NCBI GenBank assembly: GCA_023396535.1
Contig: JAEWWD010000127.1
Location: 1-13,080, forward strand
Direction: 5' to 3'
DNA: 13,080 bases
Source of the DNA: Bacillota bacterium
GTDB taxonomy: Bacteria > Bacillota > Clostridia > Christensenellales > CAG-138
The translations under genes and the position numbers were made by a program. Positions 7,114 to 13,080 of the stretch are shown here, piece after piece. The notes beneath the pieces were generated by a model. That model saw nothing but the letters and a program-made list of their open reading frames with translations. It did not search any database and was not told the origin of the DNA. Within the stretch, counting starts at the first letter, position 1. The number at the start of each line of letters is the position of its first letter.

Positions 7114-7260
7114 ATGCCCGAAAACCCAATTCTCCTCATCGTACCCGGCGGAAATTCCCGCAGCCGCTGGGATATCCGGGGTCAGGGGGGCCTTCCGTTC
7201 TTGGAAAACCCGCTGTTTCATATCATAGAATATCCTCTGTGCATAGAGTATCCTCCGTGA
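7114..7260 (+). CDS. candidate small protein, 48 residues, unknown
   Basis: The ATG at 7114-7116 has a strong GAGGAAGG ribosome binding site (7098-7105) eight bases upstream, and the stop TGA lies at 7258-7260. It begins 26 bases after the pucR stop and ends 15 bases before the LysM gene start, so it fits between them as a co-transcribed gene. The protein is Pro/Ile/Leu-rich: it opens MPENPILLIVPGGNSRSRW and ends in two short repeats, IIEYPL and CIEYPP. It has no obvious membrane helix, signal peptide or known motif. The repeats come from an 18-base in-frame duplication (7224-7259). I do not recognise a family. The alternative is a non-coding spacer with a chance frame. Confidence 0.5.
   Translation: MPENPILLIVPGGNSRSRWDIRGQGGLPFLENPLFHIIEYPLCIEYPP
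7224..7259 (+). repeat. two tandem 18-base units
   Basis: CATAGAATATCCTCTGTG (7224-7241) and CATAGAGTATCCTCCGTG (7242-7259) are adjacent and differ at two bases. The period is six codons, so the duplication keeps the reading frame of the small open frame at 7114-7260, and both differences preserve a sensible protein repeat (EYPL/EYPP). It ends just before the ribosome binding site of the LysM gene. Confidence 0.8.
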
Positions 7261-7275
7261 AAGAAGGAATCCGGT

Positions 7276-8403
7276 TTGTTCGACTATATCGTACTGGCGG
7301 GCGATACGATCTATTCCATCACGCGCTTGTTTGGCATTACCACCGCGCAATTGCTTGCGGCCAACCCCGAACTTCAGAGTAGCGCCATTACTATTGGTCA
7401 GGCGCTGCACATTCCGCAGACTGAGCCCGTACGCCCCGTCATTGAGGTAAATGGCTATGCTTCGACTACGATCAGCCCCGAAGTGTTGGAGAACATGCTG
7501 CCCTATCTTACCTATTTGAGCATACTGAGTTATGACGTAAGGGCAGATGGCACGCTTCCCCCGATCGATGACACGTGGCTGATCGAGGCGGCGCGTGAAA
7601 AAGGCGTGGCCCCCCTGATGGTCGTCACGAATATCGATCCTGCTACCGGCTTTTCCGGCGAGTTGGCGCACATCCTGCTTTCGGATCCGGAAATTTATCA
7701 AAGGATGATCGACAATATCGTCGCAAGGTTTCAAGAGAAAAATTATTTCGGCATAAATATCAATTTTACAGAGCTTTATCCCAGCGATTATACCGCTCTT
7801 GCGGGGTTTCTGCAGGCCCTTACCTTGCCGCTGCACGCTTTGGGCAATATTCTTGTGGTCACCCCCAGAATCAGGATTCTGATCGAGCAACAGGCCGCTC
7901 TGATCGAGGCAAATTCGTACGTTCCCTTTAACAGCGTGGTGGATCGTCTCATTCTGCGTACCACCGAGTGGGTATGTACCTACGAGTACAGAGAGACGTC
8001 GTACATCGACGAACTGCAGGAGGCGATAGATTTCGCAACTCAGTTCATCTCCAGCCCAAAGTTGCTTTTATCGATACCCGGCTGCTGCTATGACCTGAGG
8101 CTGGGGGCTGAATACAGCGAGCTTTATGGCCTTCTGTCCTCAGCGGAAGCGGATGCGCTGGTCCAGCAGACAGGCGGGGTGTTCCGCAATGACCCGCGCT
8201 CCCGCACGTCGCATTTTACGTATTTTGGCGACGACGGCATGTTCCACGAGGTGCTATGCCAGATCGATACCGACCTCAGAGCGCCTCTTGATCTTATCGA
8301 AGTCTATAACCTGGGCGGCATCAGCTTCCGCACCATCGAGGATTTTTCCGTCGTCAGTTACCAGATGGTCACCGCGAGGTTTGAGATTAGCAAGGTCCTT
8401 TAG
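7276..8403 (+). CDS. LysM-GH18 protein resembling YaaH/SleL spore-cortex hydrolases, catalytic motif degenerate
   Basis: This 375-residue protein has one N-terminal LysM domain (about residues 3-47, YIVLAGDTIYSITRLFGIT to GQALHIP), which binds peptidoglycan, and then a GH18-like barrel (about 55-370). There is no signal peptide, as in the spore-cortex N-acetylglucosaminidases YaaH/SleL. Those enzymes carry a D..(N/D).D.E-type motif on strand 4; here the matching stretch is FGININFTEL (residues 158-167), with Asn at the second Asp place and Thr where the acid Glu is expected. The only Glu is one residue later. It may therefore be inactive or rearranged. The start is TTG 7276-7278, with AAGGA six bases upstream; an in-frame stop at 7258-7260 rules out a longer form. 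It follows pucR and the small frame closely, and is convergent with the C69 gene. Confidence 0.85.
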   Translation: MFDYIVLAGDTIYSITRLFGITTAQLLAANPELQSSAITIGQALHIPQTEPVRPVIEVNGYASTTISPEVLENMLPYLTYLSILSYDVRADGTLPPIDDTWLIEAAREKGVAPLMVVTNIDPATGFSGELAHILLSDPEIYQRMIDNIVARFQEKNYFGININFTELYPSDYTALAGFLQALTLPLHALGNILVVTPRIRILIEQQAALIEANSYVPFNSVVDRLILRTTEWVCTYEYRETSYIDELQEAIDFATQFISSPKLLLSIPGCCYDLRLGAEYSELYGLLSSAEADALVQQTGGVFRNDPRSRTSHFTYFGDDGMFHEVLCQIDTDLRAPLDLIEVYNLGGISFRTIEDFSVVSYQMVTARFEISKVL

Positions 8404-8450
8404 CATGAAACCTGCAAAAATTGCCCGTAATGCGCGATGATGGTTTCATG
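8404..8450. terminator. inverted repeat in convergent gap, possible terminator
   Basis: Perfect 9-base arms CATGAAACC (8404-8412) and GGTTTCATG (8442-8450) begin directly after the LysM-GH18 stop codon, with a 29-base loop that contains a smaller GCAA/TTGC stem. No clear T-run follows on either strand, so termination is only suggested by its place between two convergent genes. The rest of the 114-base gap holds nothing I recognise. Confidence 0.4.
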
Positions 8451-8517
8451 ATTTGCCGAAAGCCTTTGTGCGCATCCGCATATACGATATCGGCCTCACC
8501 AACAGCGATAACAAAAA

Positions 8518-9894
8518 TCAGTCCACGAGCGCAATGCCGGTTCTTCCGCAGTAGGAACGCAGCAGAGCGGCGCGGTTGCCGTAGAGGCCGCCATCCTGCC
8601 GCAACATGCTCTGTATTTGGCTGAATTGCGTGTTCGCGGCGTCCATCAGGCGTTGCGCGCAGGAATCCATGAGCGCATTGAGCAAAGTGTCCGCTTTATC
8701 GCGCCGGCCCTCGCGGCAGAGTACGGCCGCCTGCGCTTCCGTGTCCTTTGCACGCTCTATAAAAGACGTCTCCACAGCATCCATAGCCGCGCGAACCTGC
8801 GGCGCGAAACGGGCATAATCCGCCTCGACCGCGCAGCAAAGGCGCTCCATCACCCACCATAAGGAAGACGACGTGAAACAAGCGCCGCCCTTCTGGAAGC
8901 TGGGGGGCAGATATCCCGTCATATAGACGGGAATATAAGCGGAAACGCACGGGCTGGAGAAGCAATGCCTGCATTTGATTCCCAGATCGTCATGCCAGGT
9001 TACAATCAGCGAAGCCGCGGTTTTGCTGTCCGTTTCCGCCATGGCGTGCATACAGATATTTGCGAACAGCGCTTCTCCTGCGCCATACCGGGGGGCAATG
9101 AGGTCGTCCTCAAAATGGTCGCGCAGTATGGAGGTGACGCTGTATTCACTCAGCGTGCCATATTGGCGCGAAAGCAGGGATAATAAACGGCGGTAACGGG
9201 GCACGGAGCGCTGCTGGCGCAGCACCATACGGGAATAGGCGTGAGTAAAGTCGAACGGCGCGCCGGGCGCAAGCAGCCGAAGCCGGCGCGCATAGGAGTC
9301 GATATCCGCGCTGGCCTCGTCGTATTCGCCGGTGATGCTGTAGCAGTTTGAAATGGCGGTGTAGTCTTTCACCCGTTTTGCGGCCCATTTGCGGCCCGCG
9401 GTTTCCAAAACCCAGGCTTCCTTTGCGTCGGCAATGATATAGGAATTGTCGTAGCGATAGTCGGCGCTGACGTGCGCGTTGGCGTTCTGGCCGTAGCGCT
9501 CCAGCAGCTCCGTGATGACGTGCATCGCCTCATGGGCTGTAGCGCCCCTCTCCAGCCCCAGCCTCAACAGATCCATACCCAGCAGTCCCTCGGCTTCATC
9601 CATGGCAAGTATGGAATCTTCGGCTTCGTTGCCGATGACAACGCCCCGTTCGTTGACCCCGATCTCGAACCCCCACATCCAGTAGGGCTTTGCTCCCAGC
9701 ATGGCGAAGGTATGTTTGACCTGCGGAATTTTGATATGCGTACATGAAAGAACTGCGTTTTCATCATATTCTGCCGCCGGTATAAATACAAACGGCTGCG
9801 CTTCGCCCAAGGGACGGTCGCTGTTTTTAGCGAACAGAGTATGGCCGGCGGACGTAGCGCAGCCTAAAGCAACAAGCGTATCGCAGGAAAGCAT
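8518..9894 (-). CDS. secernin/C69-type Ntn hydrolase (dipeptidase-like)
   Basis: This 458-residue protein is related to peptidase family C69 and secernins, which are N-terminal nucleophile hydrolases acting on peptides or other amides. The start region reads MLSCDTLVAL, with Cys4 as the likely nucleophile exposed by removal of three residues. Family motifs FAKNSDRPLGEAQPF (about residues 21-35) and WGFEIGVNERGVVIGNEA (about 73-90) are intact. No secretion signal is seen, so it acts in the cytoplasm. I start it at ATG 9894-9892, seven bases after GAGGTG; the GTG three codons upstream lies inside that ribosome binding site and is unlikely. It follows pucR2 by 70 bases in the same direction, which suggests co-transcription and a role in peptide or amide use. 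The substrate is not readable. Confidence 0.9.
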   Translation of the reverse strand: MLSCDTLVALGCATSAGHTLFAKNSDRPLGEAQPFVFIPAAEYDENAVLSCTHIKIPQVKHTFAMLGAKPYWMWGFEIGVNERGVVIGNEAEDSILAMDEAEGLLGMDLLRLGLERGATAHEAMHVITELLERYGQNANAHVSADYRYDNSYIIADAKEAWVLETAGRKWAAKRVKDYTAISNCYSITGEYDEASADIDSYARRLRLLAPGAPFDFTHAYSRMVLRQQRSVPRYRRLLSLLSRQYGTLSEYSVTSILRDHFEDDLIAPRYGAGEALFANICMHAMAETDSKTAASLIVTWHDDLGIKCRHCFSSPCVSAYIPVYMTGYLPPSFQKGGACFTSSSLWWVMERLCCAVEADYARFAPQVRAAMDAVETSFIERAKDTEAQAAVLCREGRRDKADTLLNALMDSCAQRLMDAANTQFSQIQSMLRQDGGLYGNRAALLRSYCGRTGIALVD

Positions 9895-9964
9895 AACAAA
9901 CACCTCTTATTAAGAATCATAAACATGCGACCGGCATGACAGGTTTTATCGTATGCGGCGGGGC

Positions 9965-11608
9965 TTATGACGGCTGCTCCCAAAGAGGGAATATCATGGT
10001 GCACAGTTCCAGCATCATGAGCGTATTCCGATCCGTTAAGTCCAATCCGGCGATTTGTGATATCTGCTCCAGACGATAGCGGATGGTGTTATGATGGACG
10101 AACAAAGCGTCCGCGCAGGGCTTGACCAGGCGGCTTTTTTCAAAATAGATCTGCAGTGTTTTGATCAGCGCGCCATCATGTGTTTTGTCATATTCCTGAA
10201 TAGGTTTTATATATTTCTCAAAACACTTGCTGAAATGGCTGACCAGCTGAGGTTCCGCCAATATGTTGCGCAACTCAAACGAGTTATAAAACGTAATATT
10301 GCTGGAGAGTTCGATTTTATTGCATATTTCCAAAGCAGAGGCAGCCTGCTGGTACCCGGCGCTGGTGCTGTAAATATCCGTGGGGAGGCTGACGCCGAAT
10401 TTTAACATGACGTCGGGCATGCGGCTTTGGATATACCCCGTTATTTTGGACAGCAGCCGCTTGCCGCATGTCTCATCCTCGTATGGGATAATGCAAAAGA
10501 ACAGATTGTCGTTTTCCCATCCGCATATGGCGTCGTAAAGATTGTAGAGCTTCGGGATAATCTCGAGCACAATGCTGATTATTTTATGCTGCGAATTCAG
10601 CTCGCCTTCATCCGCAAATACCGGATTAAACTGTACCAGATAATTTTCACCATGCAAAGTCAGCCCATATTCGACGGCCAGCGCCTGAATTCTTGCAACG
10701 TCTTTGGCCGCGTGCGGCTGCGTGATAAAGCCGAGTATCAGATTGTTCCGTATAACAAGGTCGTTTCTTGTCAATTCAAATACGTCCCTGCTGCGCATAC
10801 GTATCATAAGCAGAATATAACGAAGCGCGTCTTCAAGCGTATCATCATCAAGAATCTGGTCCGCATTTTCAACTATAACAATGTGGCCGAAATAAACATT
10901 GTTGAAGGTAATGGAGCTTATCAGCAACGAATGCCCCGTCAGCAAATAATGCCGGTAAAGATCGGTTGCAGTTTTGGCATGCCGGGCGTCAAACTCGTTG
11001 ATAGAACTGATTATGTCGCTCGTTACTGCGTAATCTTCAGGACTGGAGATTTTGGTATGGTCGTTGATATTGTAAATCAGGCATGCCAGGCCGAAAAAGT
11101 CATGGATCAGTTTGGGAGCCTGCGATATATCCACCAGGTTTTTCATGGTGGAAAAAAAGTATTCCACCGTATTGTACGTATTTTGCCGATGGCTGATGTT
11201 GGTATCCTTGAGAGGGCCGCTCAGGCCAAATGAAAAGACCACGCTGGCAAGCTCATACCAGGTGATCGACAGAGGCAGGGAAAGTATCGTAAACGAATTT
11301 TGCCGTGCGTATTCGATGATGTAGGATGGAATATCCACATACTTTCTTTCCAGTTTCACGCCGAAGGCGGCAGCCTGTTTATGGATAAGCTGCTTTACCA
11401 CGTCAAATAGAAGCGCCTCGTTATTGCTGAAGATGTAGCCGGATGTAACCACCAGCTCGTGTTCCTGCACGAACATGGTTGCGTCCGGCGCATCTAAAAC
11501 GCCAAATTTGGTGACAGGCGCATCCAACCCCTCGGCGCCGGTCAAAACGCGCGCCATGGTAAGCGGATATTCGGCAAGCACTTGCCTCAATATGGGTGGT
11601 TGTTTCAT
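9965..11608 (-). CDS. PucR-family transcriptional regulator 2
   Basis: This 547-residue regulator has the same three-part build as the one at 5486-7087 but is clearly different in sequence. An N-terminal PucR domain (about residues 5-130, with LRQVLAEYP and VQEHELVVTSGYIF) is followed by a long middle sensor region. The C-terminal PucR-type helix-turn-helix (about 479-547) carries the canonical FVHHNTIRYRLEQI. The start ATG (11608-11606) has only a weak AGGT about eight bases upstream. The gene has unusual AT-rich codons compared with the left cluster. It precedes the C69 gene in the same direction and is divergent from the dehydrogenase gene, so it may regulate either or both, and itself. 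Confidence 0.92.
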   Translation of the reverse strand: MKQPPILRQVLAEYPLTMARVLTGAEGLDAPVTKFGVLDAPDATMFVQEHELVVTSGYIFSNNEALLFDVVKQLIHKQAAAFGVKLERKYVDIPSYIIEYARQNSFTILSLPLSITWYELASVVFSFGLSGPLKDTNISHRQNTYNTVEYFFSTMKNLVDISQAPKLIHDFFGLACLIYNINDHTKISSPEDYAVTSDIISSINEFDARHAKTATDLYRHYLLTGHSLLISSITFNNVYFGHIVIVENADQILDDDTLEDALRYILLMIRMRSRDVFELTRNDLVIRNNLILGFITQPHAAKDVARIQALAVEYGLTLHGENYLVQFNPVFADEGELNSQHKIISIVLEIIPKLYNLYDAICGWENDNLFFCIIPYEDETCGKRLLSKITGYIQSRMPDVMLKFGVSLPTDIYSTSAGYQQAASALEICNKIELSSNITFYNSFELRNILAEPQLVSHFSKCFEKYIKPIQEYDKTHDGALIKTLQIYFEKSRLVKPCADALFVHHNTIRYRLEQISQIAGLDLTDRNTLMMLELCTMIFPLWEQPS

Positions 11609-11974
11609 ATGTTTTACCTAGTATGGTCGACCGCTCCGACGCCGCGGCATGTGAAAAGAATAATTCTTCTGAAACGTTATACAGTGTGCTCTATTCTTAT
11701 TTTAATAGGATATCGTCCTATATGCAATTGTTTAACTTCACAATGGGAATTGTTTTTTTTTATATAGTTCACCATTGGATTGATGGTATGATTAAAGCAT
11801 AATTTACTTGTAAAGCAAGCAGTTCCATAAACGCTGAATCAGATTGTGCGGAAGAAACTCATTAGTAAAATTACCAAAAATCACATAAATCGACCCGAAT
11901 ATTTGTAATATACGAATTCATCTCACAACTTAGCCAAATACACATAACGGTATGTGGAATTCAAGAGGAAGCAT
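11609..11974. other. 366-base AT-rich divergent regulatory region
   Basis: This region between pucR2 and the dehydrogenase gene holds no supported gene. It contains an inverted repeat ATAGGA-N5-TCCTAT (11705-11721), a TATAAC box for pucR2 on the minus strand (11681-11676) without a convincing -35, a run of nine Ts (11753-11761) and a loose inverted repeat ACCAT-N7-ATGGT near 11771-11787. Just before the dehydrogenase start it has CACAT-AACGGT-ATGTG (11941-11956). That last element uses the half-sites of the left-cluster operators in outward order. No sigma-A promoter for the dehydrogenase could be assigned with confidence. Confidence 0.55.
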
Positions 11975-13018
11975 ATGAAAACGACAACCGCGATTGTAGC
12001 AGCGCCCGGGAAGATCGACTATATCCGGCAGGAACTCAGGCCCCTTTGCGAACACGATATTTTAATAAAAATGGATGCTGGCGGGCTGTGCCACTCGGAT
12101 GTGCCGAAGTATTACGGCACATGCGATGTCGATTATCGCGCGGAAGGCTTCCGGTATGTCAAGGATGTGGAATACCCCTGCATGATTGGGCATGAGCCCA
12201 TTGCCACCGTCATGGAAACCGGCAAAGCCGTTACCCGTTTTCGCGCAGGCGACCGGATAACCGGGTTTATATCGGCTGCTTTTACACAGTACATGGTGAT
12301 ATCCGATGATGCGATATTTACCCGTGTACCAAATGCCGGCTATGATCCGCTGACCTGCATTGGCGAACCCCTCGGCTGCACGATGAACATCGTGGATAAC
12401 GTCATGTGCGAGGACGCCTCCCGGGTAGCCGTGATAGGCTGCGGCGCCATGGGTCTTATGGTAATTTCCGCGCTGCGCGGCTGCAACATTACCGATTTGG
12501 TTGCGATAGATATAGCGGCCGATAAACGCGCGCTGGCGATGGAAATGGGTGCGACCGACGCCATGAACCCTCTCGACGGCGATGTGCAGCTTGCGGCGTT
12601 CTCCCGTACGGACGGGCGCTTTTTCGACGCCGTCGTTGAGATTACGGGCAGTCTTCGCGGCCTTGAGACCGCAGGCTCAATCGTGAAGTTTCCGCATATC
12701 AACGGGCGGCATGAGCAGCCCTACCAGGCGCGCGGAAGAATCGTAAGCGCCTCCGTGTACAGCAGAGAGGAAACTTTCTCTCGCAGGCTTGGCTATGAGC
12801 TGATGACGCGTTCGCCGCTGATTTGCGTAGCGCACCCGATCGGCGCGATTTCCGTAAACCGTAATGTGGAACGCGGCGCGCACGCATGGCAAACCGGCAG
12901 GATCCCGATGGAAAAGCTCATTACGCACCGCGTAAAGTTTGAGGAGATCGAAAAAGGGTTTGCGTGGCTCACGCATGCGCCGCAAGGCTACATCAAAGGA
13001 ATCGTTACGTTTGATTGA
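11975..13018 (+). CDS. zinc-type medium-chain alcohol/polyol dehydrogenase
   Basis: This 347-residue cytoplasmic dehydrogenase belongs to the medium-chain (MDR, COG1063-like) family and oxidises an alcohol or reduces a carbonyl with a nicotinamide cofactor. Likely catalytic zinc ligands are C39 (GGLCHSD) and H73-E74 (GHEP), with E131 in IGEPLGC near the third position. The Rossmann loop GCGAMG lies at 155-160, and D179 at the end of the second strand favours NAD over NADP. The roughly 30-residue lobe with four Cys that binds structural zinc is absent: the chain passes directly from AGDRITGF to FTQYMVIS. I start it at ATG 11975, seven bases after AGAGGAA; the in-frame GTG at 11954 lacks such a site. 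The substrate is unknown. A further gene follows 48 bases later. Confidence 0.92.
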   Translation: MKTTTAIVAAPGKIDYIRQELRPLCEHDILIKMDAGGLCHSDVPKYYGTCDVDYRAEGFRYVKDVEYPCMIGHEPIATVMETGKAVTRFRAGDRITGFISAAFTQYMVISDDAIFTRVPNAGYDPLTCIGEPLGCTMNIVDNVMCEDASRVAVIGCGAMGLMVISALRGCNITDLVAIDIAADKRALAMEMGATDAMNPLDGDVQLAAFSRTDGRFFDAVVEITGSLRGLETAGSIVKFPHINGRHEQPYQARGRIVSASVYSREETFSRRLGYELMTRSPLICVAHPIGAISVNRNVERGAHAWQTGRIPMEKLITHRVKFEEIEKGFAWLTHAPQGYIKGIVTFD

Positions 13019-13034
13019 CTCAATTGATTGACTC
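13011..13034 (+). repeat. 11-base direct repeat at the end of the dehydrogenase gene
   Basis: TTGATTGACTC occurs at 13011-13021 and again at 13024-13034, separated by AA. The first copy contains the dehydrogenase stop codon. It looks like a small slippage duplication; no function is evident. Confidence 0.7.
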
Positions 13035-13066
13035 TATGGAAAATACTGCGGAGGAGGAAGACAGGC

Positions 13067-13080
13067 ATGCCGTATACGTT
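13067..13080 (+). CDS. start of a downstream gene, cut by window edge
   Basis: An ATG at 13067-13069 is preceded by GAGGAGG (13051-13057), nine bases upstream, and continues as M-P-Y-T to the window edge. Only four codons are visible, so no product can be named. The strong ribosome binding site and the 48-base gap suggest it is co-transcribed with the dehydrogenase. Confidence 0.6.

Noticed and set aside
10179..10194. ATGTG-N6-CATAT, a near match to the operator
   Set aside because: One mismatch, inside pucR2 coding sequence, and no TATACT at the matching distance, so treated as chance.
11582..11802. Two short plus-strand frames in the pucR2-dehydrogenase gap
   Set aside because: They begin inside pucR2, lack ribosome binding sites, and cover AT-rich non-coding sequence.

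Overview
The window (about 55% G+C by eye) looks like chromosomal DNA of a Firmicute, most likely a spore-forming member of the Clostridia. The grounds are strong AGGAGG-type ribosome binding sites, some GTG and TTG starts, two PucR-type regulators, and a LysM-GH18 protein built like the spore-cortex enzymes YaaH/SleL (N-terminal LysM, no signal peptide). No RNA genes, insertion sequences, CRISPR arrays or phage genes were seen.

Left part (1-5223, minus strand): a catabolic-looking gene cluster read right to left. The order is DUF917/S-Me-THD-like protein B, DUF1177 protein, nitrilase-superfamily amidohydrolase, DUF917/S-Me-THD-like protein A, and a NicX/aminopeptidase-T-like protein that runs off the left edge. 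None of these can be given an exact substrate from sequence. The mixture suggests stepwise breakdown of a cyclic amide, hydantoin-like or N-heterocyclic compound, with a C-N hydrolase releasing an amine or ammonia. A divergent PucR regulator (5486-7087, plus) is the obvious control gene.

The most striking signal is regulatory. Two gaps in this cluster, upstream of the first gene and upstream of the DUF1177 gene, each carry the minus-strand architecture ATGTG-N6-CACAT, exactly 12 bases, then TATACT. In both, the N6 falls where a -35 box would be, and no consensus -35 is present. This looks like one regulator, probably the neighbouring PucR protein, driving two promoters.

Middle (7088-8517): after pucR come a probable 48-residue small protein with a good ribosome binding site, containing an 18-base in-frame duplication, and then a TTG-started LysM-GH18 protein whose catalytic motif appears degenerate.

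Right part (8518-13080): on the minus strand, a second, different PucR regulator is followed by a secernin/C69-type Ntn hydrolase, suggesting peptide or amide use. A 366-base AT-rich divergent gap separates it from a plus-strand zinc-type medium-chain dehydrogenase. The first codons of a further gene, with a strong ribosome binding site, lie at the right edge.
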